Assembly: GCA_000310025.1 (NCBI GenBank)
Contig: FN649758.1
Location: 1 to 53,690, forward strand
DNA: 53,690 bases
Source of the DNA: Ectocarpus siliculosus
Lineage: Eukaryota; Sar; Phaeophyceae; Ectocarpales; Ectocarpaceae
Direction of reading: 5' to 3'
The notes below the pieces were generated by a model. It did no database searches. It worked only from the letters and a program-made list of their open reading frames with translations, and had not been told where the DNA came from. Positions within the stretch are counted from its first letter, which is position 1; the number at the start of each line of letters is the position of its first letter. The position numbers were made by a program, and so were the translations under genes. Shown here piece by piece: positions 29,575 through 51,644 of the stretch.

Positions 29575-31750
29575 TCACTCGTCGCTGTCCGTCGTGGTCA
29601 TGCTGCCGAGGCGGTCCGTGCTGCCTTCACAAGCCATGGGGGGAATGTGTGTGGCCGACGACGCGTTCGAAGAGGGGTGGGGCGCCATCCCCACTTGCTT
29701 GATCTTGTCCTCGTGGTCGATCTTGCCAGAGTCGGCCTGAGCTGAGCCTTGGAAAGCCGAGGCCGCCACCTTCTCGGAATCGAGTAGTGGCCGAGACGCG
29801 GACACCGGGGGGGTACCTGGCTTGGACACCATCTGCATCAGCCCTTCGAAGGCCACTGATATTTCCTCGATCGCTCCCGACGACGCCTTGTGGTTGTCGG
29901 CGATGGCTTCGTACAGCTTCGCCTGAGGATTGGAAGGGCAAGACGGCGTACGTGAACCGTGCAAAATGATGTCGTGCAACTTACATGTCTTCCAAGTGTG
30001 ATTGGGTGTTATTATTCAAATGGGCGAGCTATACCGTATTAAAACGACGACTACCGTGCTGTACAAACCGTACTACGGACAAACCGTGTTCGGTACGCGT
30101 CCTCTACCGTGCTTCTTTTGGCAGGGCAAGTGTTCCAGGTCTCATTCACGTTGACACGTGCAACATGATGTACATGTACGTTCATTTTGCAGTATTCTGC
30201 GCAAGCTAATGACGAAAGTGGCACACCTGTTGCACGTCCTGGAAGCCTCGGGTGGTTTCCACGCCCGCAGCCATAGTATCCTTGGGCAGTAATGGAACAT
30301 CACACACGGAGAGACGAAGACGAGTCAGCAAGCACCCTTTGGTCTCAGGAGGGAGTGAAATCACCCTGTGGGACGTGTAGAATGAACTGAGGTAGATTTT
30401 GCTATAACCGTGCTAGGCGGTTACATGGTCTTGTCACTACCTGTGGGTGATCACTACACCAGTTCTATTAATGTCCTCCGTGGCCCCTTTCTCGCCCTTG
30501 CACGCGGCTCGCTGCACCTGGTAAGGAAATTCCTTAGGTGACGCATGCTGTCATAATACCGCGCTCGAGTGCCGTCTACTGTACCGTGGCTCGTTCATTC
30601 TGCGACAACCAAACCCTTCGAACCGTTCGTGCAATTTAGGTGGGCCGAGAAATTGCTCTTGAAACAATGCCGCTCGTGAGCGGGTACACTTCAAGACAAC
30701 ACGGTCTATTCGCCAATGGTTACCATGCGGGTACCGAGGTGGTGAAGTTTGTCGCCCACGACATCTGTCATTCGTTCGATGCTGTCCATGTAGCGCTCCA
30801 CTCGGAAGTCGACCTACGGTAGGCACACACGGAGAGAAGCAAGAGGTACAGCAGAATACGGATGATCATACTACAGTAGGCGTGTGTAAGATTGTGTTGT
30901 GTAAGGCATCAAGCGCATCTCCCCACTGAAGTCCGTGTTCTTCGGATCCAATATCTGCAATCCGGAGCCCAGAATCCAAGTACAAAATCCGATGTTATCG
31001 ACCTGTCGTGTGTGGAGATCGCCGTGTTCGACTGCCTTCCCGATCTGCTGCAGGCAGTCCACCACTGACGCACTAAATGCCTTGTACGTCTCGCTCAGCT
31101 TTGCATGGTCTAGCTCGAGCATCTTGTTCTTGGCGCGCACATCAGCCTGAGTGAGGTCGCATGTGAGTCATGACGGCCCGGGGTTAGTAGGTGTGATTTC
31201 GAATGAATCATCTGAGCCAACTATTTCCGTACGCTATGTAGCATTTCTCTACACAGTTCAGTCCTCGGGGGAGGCAATGTACCTGTATGCACGTCACGCT
31301 ACATAATTTTTGGTACATGCCGTCTAGCCGATTTGTGCCGGGGGCAAGACATGCTTTCCTTTCGACTACGTTATTCGCACCAGCTCCTTCGCCTGCCGCT
31401 TGTTCGCCGTCTTCAAGAACGCGATATCAGCGCCCATGCCTTCCACAACGCTGACGAGCTCCAGAATTGGCTCGGACAGGTCCTTGTAAAGCCCTTTCTT
31501 CTCTCTGTGGAGGCCAGAAAGAGAGCGGACGGCAGGCTTTACGTCAGCCGCACGCACCCAACCGTCAGCGCCATACGAGACCGCCGATCTTCTGGCTTGT
31601 GTGGGGACTGTACCGGTGCGGGTCGGTGTTTTGTCGCTACGGCTGCTGTTGTTGCCGGCTCCGCGGGGCGTGTTTTGCTTTCCGGCATTCTTGCCTTCTC
31701 CCCGGGTCCCCCTTGGTCCCCCGGCAGAGCTCTCGGGCTTGGGGCGCCGC
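29575..31750 (-). CDS. unrecognised helical protein, 3' five exons (spliced)
   Basis: Five exons join in frame on the minus strand: 31750-31381, 31146-31003, 30813-30724, 30280-30227 and 29922-29575 (stop TGA 29577-29575). They encode 334 residues of the C-terminal part. The first exon starts with a Gly/Pro/basic linker, then turns helical (KKGLYKDLSEPILELV). The middle exons stay charged and helical, with coiled-coil character (VERYMDSIERM, AIEEISVAFEGLMQMV). The tail is Ser/Thr-rich, ending TTTDSDE. The donor at 31003 (CAG|GTCGAT) is unusual, so that junction is less certain. No family was recognised; a BAR-like or scaffold role would be a guess. Confidence 0.65.
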
Positions 31751-33423
31751 CTGCGATATGCGTGTGCGGGCAGCGTCGAATATTTTCCCGCGACAAGTAG
31801 ACATGGCAGCGCACATACTTCTGCGTGTACTTCTGGGTTGGGATGGCCAAAACATGGACAAAGCGGGGTGGCGGAGGGGTGGCGGAGGAATAAATGAATG
31901 TGTTGTTGTTGTCATTGTTGTGGTTATGTTGTTGTAGTGAAGTAGTATATACCAATAATATATTATTCCTGTCTCCGGTCACAGCTATGCCTGTTTTCAT
32001 GTAGTCTGATGGGTTCAATGGTGTCTGATCAGCAATCCAAACCTACTTGTGCCAGAAAAAAACTGCGTTTGATTGTTCACTGTGGATACAGTTGTATCGT
32101 TCGTTGGAGGACACAACTGGTGTAGTCGAGGCGTTCATATCTACGGTGCACCAGAAAAAAAATAGTACTGATTGTTCGGGGTTTCGTATGGTACTTGTAC
32201 AAAAATTGTGTTCGCCTTGTCCGAGGGCGGGGGAGATTGGACTAAAATAAGGCGCACACTCATAGCGTAACCGTTAGGACGATACACTGCTGTTGCCGAC
32301 ACCCTATACAACGGTCTGTTATGTCAGACTCTACATACGGATGACTCTAATTTTCCTGGGAAGTCTTTGCATTGATTGGTTGTCTATGGGTGCATAGACA
32401 ACCATACATACGCCAACGATGTGAAATGACTGAAACTCCCCGTTCGGTCGCATTTGTACACAAACACCATCGCCGCCATTCAGTTAAATCAAATAACGTC
32501 CCCATAAATTGCACGGTAAAAATATCATTTGTATTGACATTCGCTCGCTTTATAAATAAGTTTTGGTCCATGAATCCTCTTTCAGTATATCACAGAAAGA
32601 AAGAAACAAGAACAACCCCCAATACTGAAGAAGTACCATTTTACTTGTGTGAGTACAGTACAGTGTAGTAGAGATACGAACTGTAGGAAGCGGTGATGTT
32701 TTCTGCCATAAAAAACTGCATTTAACAAACTCCAAAATCCACCGCTGCAGCGTCTTTTGATATATATATGTGTGACTTGGTGGATATACTGAAAATATTG
32801 ACTCACATGTGTTCCGGATTTGTTCCCGGCTATATTTGCGAGCGACCTGGCTTCTACGCTTGGGTTGTGCGTATCGGTATCGTTGGCTTCACCTTGGACG
32901 GAAGATTCGGTACCGATTGTTTCGACACAGTAGAGTACGATGTATGACCGCGACAGCCGCAACAGGAAGAGAAAACACCAAAAACACCAACAACAGCGGC
33001 CACAACAACATCAACACTACAACTCTGAACCGTTGGTTCTTCCCTTCTCGTATTTTGTGACCATCGGATGCATACGACCAACAGCCGAAAAAAAAGGGAG
33101 GCATCAGCTAAATCAAACTCCGGTTTGAAGTAACATCAGTGAACACTCTCAGCGGTTCCCGGAACGAATGCTGGACAACCTGGTTGTTGGTTGTGACCTC
33201 TCCACGAGTGCGCGCTGTGTCACTATCGTATGGTGCACCACCCCAGAAACTCTTGATCGACTCACTTGAACTGATCCTTGTGGCCGAGGCACATGGTGCG
33301 TGATGGATGAGGATGATGGATGATGACGGATCTTCCGTTTTCTCCTATGTGCTCTCGATACCACGAACGTGCGTGAAGGTTTTGGTCTGGGTCAAATCGC
33401 ACGTGTGACACCGAGCGAGACAC
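31751..33423. other. probable intron and intergenic sequence
   Basis: No exon could be supported. The 31750 exon needs a preceding exon ending with two codon bases, which I could not place. Confidence 0.35.
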
Positions 33424-33811
33424 CCATCCGTAGAGGTTGAGTCGAATCTCGTCCATCAGAGCATTAGTACGCACCATTTCAGGCGTCAACTACCACAAGA
33501 TGTTTCTCTCCAATGTCTCCACGTAACAGCAGGCCGTGGGTGGGTGGAGCCACTCCGCTTTCACATATTGCAAACGGACGTGTCAAGGTTGAGGAGTAGC
33601 ACCACGGCACGACTGAAACGAACTTCTCAAGGGTACTTGCTCGACTGTAGGCCGCCCTCGCCGCTGTGAGTCACAGGTTTGTACCCCCTGTCGTCTTGGC
33701 GGAAGGAAAGTGTAGTTAGTCTCCTCTGTAGTTCACGTGTTTTTTGGCGAAAAATGGACGGTGGGTGTGATTCTATGTGGACAGCGTCACATACATTCCC
33801 ACAGACTCACC
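33424..33811 (-). CDS. possible upstream exons of the unrecognised helical gene
   Basis: 33489-33424 reads LTPEMVRTNALMDEIRLNLY between a TAG acceptor and a TGG|GTGTCT donor. Upstream, an exon ending at 33811 reads TFDRTDSAPE before a strong GTGAGT donor. The two join in phase 0. Whether they belong to the gene at 29575-31750 is inferred only from strand and order. Confidence 0.35.
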
Positions 33812-36348
33812 TCCGGCGCGGAATCGGTCCGGTCGAACGTTGTTAGAGGAGTATGCTGTCGTGTTGGTGTTCGCTGCCTGGGATGTGGACGATCTGTGAG
33901 GTGCCTTGATGTTTTCGTCGCCGGCTGTATGCTAGGCAAGGACGCGATTGTGTGTGACGCACCGGGGCAACTAAAATGAAGTTTGCGCCGTTAAAGACCC
34001 AAATCTGTAGCTAGCTACTAGACTACGCCAACTGAGGCACCGACGCTGCCTTTGATCGATTCTGGCGAAATTCACGCGGTAACCTGTCCGTCGCCATATA
34101 TCATATCGTGTGACCGTTACAAAGAAGTATGTTCTTCTTCACCATTGTCTGTGGCCAATGCGCAACGTGGTTGCTCGGAGCTCTTGCGATCATCAAACTC
34201 AATGATCACCACTGTGCTTCTTTGGCGCCGAAAACGGCCAGGAAACCGGGCCTCTACAACAGGCTCTACTGCATTGGCATCACGGAAGGATGGGACGAGA
34301 ATGTAAACTCAATGAAGCTCGTGCCAATACCTACGCGTGACCGCCAGGTACAGGCAGGGTGAGGCATAGTTTGGGATTGGCGAGAACTGGCGAGGGCTGG
34401 CATCATGGTAACTGAAATACGGCAAAAAAACGGTAGTTACGGGGTGTGCGAGACGAGATCTTCTTGGAATTCCTTCCGTACTGCAAACTACTGTAGACTA
34501 CGTGCACACATACGTACAGTACTCACGAAGAAACAACAACTACGCCGAGGTCACAGTTTGGGCAATCCAATTTCACTCGACATGATACCTGCCTGTGAAT
34601 GGATAACTTGGCCGGGGTACAAGAGTCATATCCGTGCGGCCATGGGAGCATCCCTCGACAAACATAGGTTATGAGGGATACGCCGAGCTCGGTATGTTAT
34701 CAATTAGACAGAGAGTCTCGACAGTGCGCATTCGACGTACGGAATTCTACATCATATAGTCGATGGGTGCGGTCTGGGATTGCCTGTGGTAGGTTGCTGT
34801 CTGGCGCGTGAAGAGGTTGGGTTCGGGGGCAGCATACGCGTGACGGGTGGTTATCGTGCGAAACTGCGAAGCCGACATAGAACTATATTTCCAGTAGTTC
34901 AGTGTACACACAACGATGACCTAACCGTCGACGACCGTGTTCACCTACTGTATGTAGCGGCCCAACCATTTAATGTGAAAGAAGCGTAGAGTGCCAGTAC
35001 ACTATGAAATAGAGGATGCTACAGTCTGCGCCAGCACATAAAAACTTGGCAGTTTTTAAAGTTGGGTTTGGTTGCGAAGCCTCACTAACTAATTTTCCGG
35101 CACACTTTTCCGAGTCCTGGTCCTGAGGGAGATTTCAGCGCCACGCATTTTTCCGCGATGCGGCGCTATTACTTCACAACACCACGCAAACCACTTCGTT
35201 TTCTATGCAAGTATTGAATGGGACTCTCCTGTACCACGTGATGCGCATCATGTCAGCGGGCGGGCGGCGTTTGCAAGTATTAAATATCCCCATGGAAGTT
35301 CAGTCACTCCAGTGTCCAACTACGCTACCGCCGTGCGTCTCCTACGTGAAGAGCGCCGATGTTCCTGGGCGACGAAACAGCAACATGGCGTTATAAAGGA
35401 GCCCCCTTGACCATGTGATGTTCAGAGATCGACCAGAAGGCCATCCGGTTCAGCGAGCCGAGTCGACCACCTCCGTCTTCGGTCTTAGGTCACAACACAA
35501 GGAAAGCTACGTGTCGTGTGGCTTACGGAACTCGAGATCAAACCTACTCAAGTAACCCAGTCAGCATTGGATTTCGGCTGCTTGAGGCGAAATACATGCC
35601 ATAACTGTTATCGCAAACCGAGGGACTCACTCTCTTTCAGAGCGTGAGGGCCTCCTTGTCATTTAGACTGCCGCCCTCGGAAGAAAAGACAGAAGCTCGT
35701 CACGCCGATAAGAGACAACAAACCCTGCCTAGGGCAGCGTGGACATTTCATTGACTTTAACCACGTGAATGGTGTGGCCATTGCACGCGAGCTCGCGCCA
35801 AGGTTAGCGAGTTGCTTCACCCAAGCCCGAAGAAGAAAAGCTCGAGTGTATTACACCAGTTGGCCCATCGGAAAAGGTGCTGATAGTTCACACAACAGAA
35901 ACATTTGGCCAATGGTTCGGAAACGCCTCCTGGCTCGCAACCGAACAAAAGCGACATCCAACAAACTGTCGCGCCGTGCGTCGATTATTATAGAGTACAC
36001 CCTGGTAGACCAACACCGAACACCTACAACATTGACACACCATTCCGATTCCCCAGACGAAAAATCGACTTCCCCGCCCTACGTTTTCATGCCGAAACTT
36101 GCCTTCTATGCCTGACGCAACCGGACAATCAACACACAGCACAAAGCATCCCATCCCACATACACGACAAAAGCGGTGGAATAAAAAAAACAGTCTCCCA
36201 ATTTCCGCAACCGGTTTTTCTGGGTACTGGCTGCAACGGACCGTAACCGCAAAGTCATGACGAGAGTGGGATTTGCTATTTAGAGCATCCGCGGCTCCCG
36301 TTCATTGGCTTGGCAATGCCCATGAAAGTGAGATGCAAGGGACGGGAA
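33812..36348. other. intergenic, no gene supported
   Basis: Several 60-116-codon open frames on the plus strand lack recognisable motifs. It separates the unknown minus-strand gene from the 3' end of the IMP dehydrogenase gene. Confidence 0.4.
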
Positions 36349-44922
<8,574 letters not shown>

Positions 44923-47849
44923 CCTCTCTGCTCCTCTCAGCTTTTCGCTCCTCCTATCCAATAGATTATTCCACCCACTCTCTCCTCTCCTCTCCTTATC
45001 CCTCAAAAGCTGCTGTAAACAGAAAGAAAACACGTGCGACACGATCGCAAACACGAAGGGACAAATCCGAGTGGGATCAACAGATGCGACACACGGAATA
45101 CGGATGCCCGCTGAGTGCGACGGGTTCACGTTCTCGGATAGGCTACCCGGAGGCGGGGGACTGCTGGTATAATAGAAATGGTTGCGTGCGTTGTCATTGG
45201 CATCCCGCTCACGCTGGACCCATCACGTCTGGGCACATGCATGCCTGCAGCCGGGGTTGCCTGCCACAAAGAAAAAATAATTTGTTCTGTACGCGTTCTT
45301 TTGCGGCGTTTGCACCTGGCAGTGCTTTGCGGCAAAACATTGATGAAAGCTTTAGCCCCACACGCTTGTATCTGTGGCATCTGAATCGGGCGCCGAAACA
45401 ATTGTAGGAAGAGCTATTATAGCTATGAGCCTCGGAGTGTATGCCGCGCTATACTCGGCACGGGGGCACTCACGAAGCCGGTAACTCTTGCTCTTGCCGG
45501 TACAGTAATCACATGGACATTGCCATGTACCGCAACCCGTATTGGCGACTGCTCCGCCACTGCCCCAAACAGCGTCGAGACATGTTGTGAAGGGTCACAA
45601 CTGCAGTAAGATACCTGGTGGTGTGCCATTTCATGCCAGGGGGCGCCTCTGTACAGTAGTGGGATGCGGAGAAGAGCGTGCTGAACACGTGCACTCGGGT
45701 ATGTTTTGCCCCCATCGGGTCGCGCAAGAGGACATCACATGGCCACTGCTGTAATCACGGTTAATACGTCGTGTGTACCACATTCTATCCTTCGGCACTG
45801 GCCACTACATACTGCTGTTGAACTCAAGCATCGTCGCCGAAGAACGCAACAGAGCAAGGCAAGGCAAGCCAAGGGAAGGAAAGGTACGGAAACGGCGTTG
45901 CCTTTCCCCGAGCTGGGACTGGGTGTTTCTCTTGTGATGCAGCATCCATCCGTACATGATGCACCGGGTCAACTGGAAGCGGGCAGAGATGGTCGCGCGG
46001 CAGCAGATAACTCTGCACTCCCTACACTATGTATAATAGTACTACAGACACACAGCCACCGCTGTATCCTGCTACAATACAATAGTGTAGCGTAGTCGTG
46101 GGGACGGAGGGGGTAGGGGGTAGGGGCAGCACAGACGCAGCGCCAGGAACAACTGTATGCATTCGGGTGTGCATTTCTGCCCTGTGGTGCTTTCCCTCCG
46201 CTGCGCCCACAGACTAAAACCTACCTGGCGCCAAGTTACGGTTCGTGCGCCTACAGCAGTGCGTACGGAATACAGCAGCAGGTCCATCTCTCTCTGACGT
46301 CCCACAGACACGACACTAGGATGTACGATGTAATCCCACGCCGCATCCAAAAATCCAAAACGCTACTGCTGTACACGCGCAGGTATGTATCACGCCCTGC
46401 ATCGGCCTCCATGTCCCCCAAATATCGAGGCCACAGGTGTGCATACATGTGGTTCCACTGTACCTGTACTAAGTTACCAAGGTGTACTTTCCACGAATGT
46501 GTCTTCCAACTCTGATCGTCTTGGGATGCATACTTGTATCTAGATGCAGCAGTAGATTTCAGCAGGCAGAGGCTCACAGCAGCAGCTTCGTAGAGACCAA
46601 GCGCGTCAGTCCTCAGATACAGGAACAACGTTGACAAAGCCCAGCATGCTACGAAGATTTTCTGGCGCCTCCGAGATCGCGAAGGACATGCAGCTTTAAC
46701 ATAACCTCGCACTCGACTACTAGAGATGTATTCAGCAGCAGAAGGAGACCGAATAAGATGTGCTGGTGAAGAGATGATTTCCCGCAGCCAACCAAAAAGA
46801 AAAAGAAATCCCGTGACCGCTACGCTGCACCACAACCCAACAGAACAAGTGAGAGGGAGGGGTGCCACACAGCCAGCTGTAGTACCACAGTTTGTGTTGC
46901 TCGTCAGTACGGGCATACGCATATTTCTCACAGGGTGGGTTGCAGCCAAAGCTTGCCAACCCAGGACCGTCGACGCTGCTCTCGTCCAGTAGCAATGCTA
47001 GACCTTGTCGTTCGTTGCGGAAGCCGGTGAGTACGAACAGAGGGGCGAGCCCGCAAGCAAAACTGCACTGGGTGGTGACGCAGCGGGCGGTATCGGCGAG
47101 GGTGAGGGTGCACGAGGCTGTGCGCGTCGTAGGATAGGATGGTCGGCAGTTGAGTTGATGTGGCTGCTGCTCGCTGGGCAGCGCTTAACTGTTCGCGGGG
47201 GGGGGGCGCTACTGAGAATGTGCCAACCTACATGTTGGTGGCCTCTTCCACGTTACACGTCACGTAGCCCCCTCGAGAGTTGCACACAAGACGAAGCGTG
47301 GAGAGAGAGGACAGCAGACAGAGGCTGAGAGCGTGAACAAGAAGGGGTCGGGGACATAGGGCATCCTTCTTGTCCCTTTTGCCCTTTGCCTTGCCTCGCT
47401 CAACTTTGTTGCTGCTGTAGGGTGTGTAATTATATGTCAAGTGCGTTGTTGGTACGTTTTGGCGAAAGAACCTTGATGATCGACTGCTACGACTGTGTCG
47501 CTGTGCCTGTGGCGAACACCCCGTCCCACGTGTCAATAAAATCCTAATCCGCAACCTACCGGCTGCCCCAACACGGTGTCTGGGGAGGAAGCTTTCGACC
47601 ACCGTGTGCCAAGTTGAAAGCACTATAGGAGCCAATCTCTCGTGGCAAAATACAAAGACGCGTCGCCGTTGCCTACATAACTCCATGCACCTAATATAAT
47701 AATAAGCTGTTTTGGTTGAGCGAAAACGAGAAAATGTGCGCTCACTAAGCTATTCTATGGTGTGGGCTCGTGGGTTTCTGTTGCATTGCGGGCGGAGATG
47801 ATTCAGCGGCACAGAGGCAGCATCTCTGGTGGTCCGTCTTCGGCGCTGC
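44923..47849. other. IMPDH upstream region and intergenic sequence
   Basis: The first few hundred bases upstream of the IMPDH start are pyrimidine-rich on the plus strand and probably hold its 5' UTR and promoter, but I see no definite core element. A minus-strand open frame of 232 codons at 46251-46949 has no recognisable domain and is not called. Confidence 0.4.
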
Positions 47850-48110
47850 TAAAACGTTTCAACTCCGTCTACGAAGTCAAGGTGGACGGAAGCCGCGAAG
47901 GTGGAGGGGGGAGTACCCTGGCATGCGGCGGTGCTGCTGCAGGGAGCTGAGAGGTTCATGACCTCCTGGCACGAGAAGGAAGAAGAGGCCGGCCGACAAC
48001 GAGCGCTCAAACGAAACCACAAGCCAACAACCAATGGGGCGGGAGGGGGGCAGGAGACGGACGAGACGGCGAGGGAAGAAAGCAAGCGAGAAGAGACGGA
48101 CCGAGTGGCA
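47850..48110 (+). mobile_element. LINE-type retrotransposon, 3' coding tail fragment
   Basis: The frame reads RWTEAAKVEGGVPWHAAVLL and then GAERFMTSWHEKEEEAGRQ. This matches the end of the LINE fragment at 23640-24640 ([10 protein letters not shown]) and the usual extreme C-terminus of such ORF2 proteins. It is a short truncated piece without RT core. Confidence 0.6.
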
Positions 48111-48317
48111 CGACACACGTGCCGGATTGAATTATTTCTTTTCGCCAATTCCCCCCCCCCCAACGCTGCACCATTGCACCAACCCCCCAGTAGTAGTGAT
48201 TTCGTACCATTACAATGTATCGCTGGTTGGTGGCCATGTTTGCGTGTTTGCTTGTTCGTTAGTGGTCTCTCCACCGTGTGCCTTGTTCTGCCTCATACTT
48301 CCTGTGTTATTTTCGGC

Positions 48318-48475
48318 CTGGTCCCTCTTTGTCCTCGCCCTTTTTCATCTTATTTTCATTTATTTTCTCTTCTCCTTATTATATGTATATTACGGTTTCC
48401 ATTTCTATTTTTTCTCCTTTTTTTTCTCTGTCCTTTTTTTTTTCTCTCTTTTTTTCTCTCTTTTTCTGTGCCAGA
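48318..48475. repeat. polypyrimidine tract
   Basis: A long C/T-dominated stretch on the plus strand directly downstream of the LINE fragment. Open frames through it encode Phe/Ser/Leu runs that mimic membrane segments and should be ignored. Confidence 0.85.
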
Positions 48476-51400
48476 TGGACTTGTCTCTGCTTGCGTTGTG
48501 AAGTACCAAGATTGAACCAAGGGAGTGTACCTCTTTCTCTCCGGCCCATGATAGATAGTGACTGCTAATCTCAGTTGATACCCCGCATAGCGTGAAGAGG
48601 GAGCGGAGGATCCCAGAATATCTGTCGTTGATTTCTATTGACTTGCGGACCCCTCGGGGCCAGTTTATTTGAGTGTACCTTTTTAGGGTAAGTTTTACCT
48701 GTGACCACGGGAATCGACCGCGTCGAGTGTTGGATCAGTACGGACATACGAAGGTACTGGGTAGAGAGAGATCGGAACGGTTTTTAATGTGAAGACAACA
48801 ACAACAACAACACACAAGACAGCAGCAGCTGTTAATTTGAACAAGGTGCTGCTGTGGTATATTCCCAGGCACCAACCGCCGCCCCGTAATAATGCTCTGC
48901 CAACCGTCGCAATTGTTCTTTTGTTTTTTTTGTTATTTGACAGTTTCGGAACAAAAAAAAAACTGAAATAAGGAAATATATTTTGAGTTAAGCCATCGTT
49001 CTGAGGATCGTTCCTGACAGTCTCGCCAGAACCCAAGATAAGGGAAAAATAATCAGATTTAACAGCGGAGGGAGGCTGGTTTTGTGGAAAATTTTGCCAA
49101 CTTTTCGATTTAGCAGCTTTCTTTGAAATAACATAATATCAGGCACCACACACAACACATCATCAGGCGCCACCCACACGCACACACACAGTCTGCAAGA
49201 GCATGTCCAGCGGCCGCCCACATAAACCCAGCGCCCAGCGCAAATGCCCTGGAGTTGGCGCGCCACCAACACAGAAAGGGGGAGGCTGCACGATCAGAAA
49301 ACCAAGTTGGGGTTGGTTGTTGCGCGGCTTTAGGTCAGCAACACGCGCCCGTCACACACAGAGGTTGAGGCAAGGGGGAGAAAGAGCGCCGGAACGAACC
49401 GCAGCAACCGACGACGTAGAGGAGGTGGCAGCACAGCCAGCAAAGGGCAGAGAGGAGGAAGAGCACGCTGCTGTTGCCTTCTGGTGACGCGCCGCAAGAA
49501 AGAGTATTCTCTGCTTCTACTTGAGAGAGCGTGTTTGACTTCGATGTGCCCCCGCCCCAAAAAAATCACCCTCTCCCCAACGCTTGAAATGCGATACACA
49601 GCACTTCGTCAGGGCTGCCGGGCATTATGTGTACTTCCTGTCGCTGTTCTGGTGCGGGTTCGTGTGCTGGGGTTAAGGGGGCAACACAGACACGCATGCA
49701 CGCACATTCAACAGCAGTGGGAGCGCTGTGATCAGGGTGCAGCTGTCACGCAGCGCACCACAAAAAGCAGCAGTACCTGCGAACAGGGGAAGGTGGTTGG
49801 GTGACTGTCGTCCCACAGCCAATCACATGAAGCCGCCTTAAATCGAAAAATATTCGCCTGCAGGAAGTTTCCAGGAAACTTTCTTATCTCAAAATCTGTT
49901 TCCTTATCTCAGCAAATTTGGAGCCCCAGTCCGAAACTGTGAATTATTATTATTATTATGTTTTTAAATTGTACTGCAGGCCGATGTGCAGTATGAAGTC
50001 TCGTTGTTCGGCGGATTGAGGCGATATGAGGCGGATCCCACTACACCGTACATGGGGGTGGCGAGGAACTCAACTTGATTTGTTCTGGGTTTGTCGTGCG
50101 TTTCGAAAACCTTATGCATGCATACATTGTATACATCCGGGGACGAGAGCGAGCGTTGATGTGTGTGTGTGTACACACCGAAATGGTTCTTTAGCAAGAT
50201 ACAGCCTTCACTCCCTTGGCGAGAGATGCCCTTGGTCGGGGTGAAGACACCAACATATAACCCAGCAACCATCCTTACAGTATGTAGTTCACTAGAGGAC
50301 AGACTCCCCGTTATGTATGTGTTGAACGGGTGTGATCACCTTTGAAGAGTGCATCACCCCGATCGGGAAGACGTCGAAATGATGCTGAGAATCCAGACGT
50401 TCCATAGAGAAAACATATCTACGGAGTACACAAAGGTGTCGCAACGAACTTCTGGGTGATTCCTTCACCTACAGTAATAAAAGACTGGCCGTGTGCCCCA
50501 TTATCCGCATGAGCGGTCCCGAACCCGGCTTTCTGGGCCCGCTTCAACTAGTGCACCAGTGCACAGCGCTCACCATGTCGTCCCCGCTCACGAGAACGCT
50601 CTGCCGTGGATACCCATGCGTACCATCCCGAGCAGCTGCACGACACTGATACTGAAATCGTCTCTACCCAGCACGCCGTCGCGCTCACGTTGTCTGACGT
50701 CGATTGGAAGGAGAGTCCATCTGCCAGACCTTGCCGTCTCTGTACATTAGCCGCCCATCGCACCCCCCCTAGCGTCACTCCACATACATACACCGCGGCA
50801 CCTCGAACCTACCTTCCTTGCCAACGCCCAGCGCGCCCACAGCACCCTTGTACTCTGTACATTTTCGACAACAATGCAGCGAAACGGAACCCTGCGGCCA
50901 ACGTGACGATCCGATTGGGGGATGGGCGGACACCTTTATAAATACGTTGGCCAGCGCCTCAATCCTTTGGTGGGCTCACGTACTCTGTGGTCTTCTCTCG
51001 TGCTCTCAGGCGTAACGACCTACATGCTGTAGTACATGAGTGTACCACGGCGACACGATACGAGTCTCCCAAACTGTGCCCAGAGACTGGGGGAGCGCGA
51101 GATCTGCTATACAGCTTAAGCCTCGGTTTTTCATATAACGATGCATTTTGGTACTCTTTCGGTTACAACAAGACATGTGGCTTTTCGCCGGCGGGTCACT
51201 CATCTCGTTGGTCAACTCATCTAACTGTCAAATCTCCAACGTTCGTTGCATTCACCTCATGCCCACTTTCTACCACACCGCACACCGCACAACACACAGC
51301 ACACCACCGGCTCAGGGCCAAGCCAATACGGCAAAAAAAAATGGTAAGGGACATCAATAGCCTTGGCGATGTTCGTGTGTGCATGAGCGGATGAGAATAT

Positions 51401-51644
51401 TCCAACGGGACTGTAGGAGTTGGCTACGCAGATAGGAATTGATAGTCCCCTGGGTTGGTTTCATGATTGATCCACGGGGCTCGACCCTGCGGGAGTGCTT
51501 GCTGTGTCGTGGCACTCTCTCTCTCCCGCCGCGTCCTGATCGTGTCTGCTGTCCTAAATACAAGTGATACCATCATCTTCAACACACTTACAAGGGTATA
51601 CTAACACTCTAGAGGTGTATCCCTCGAGGGAACCCGTGCTGGAG
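48476..51644. other. intergenic sequence and presumed leader of the copia element
   Basis: No gene supported. It includes an ATT microsatellite (49943-49959) and short GT/CA runs. The 5' LTR and primer-binding site of the retroelement at 51645 should lie in the last few hundred bases, but I could not define LTR ends without the partner LTR. Confidence 0.4.

Noticed and set aside
46251-46949. 232-codon minus-strand open frame
   Set aside because: Longest frame in its region, but with no domain, no homology I recognise and no splice support; could be chance.
47901-48515. 204-codon frame with Phe/Leu-rich, membrane-like C-terminus
   Set aside because: Start is the LINE tail fragment; the rest is the polypyrimidine tract, so the membrane-like part is an artefact.
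51400-51644. 5' LTR and primer-binding site of the copia element
   Set aside because: Without the 3' LTR in the window I could not find a convincing TG...CA end or tRNA-complementary site.
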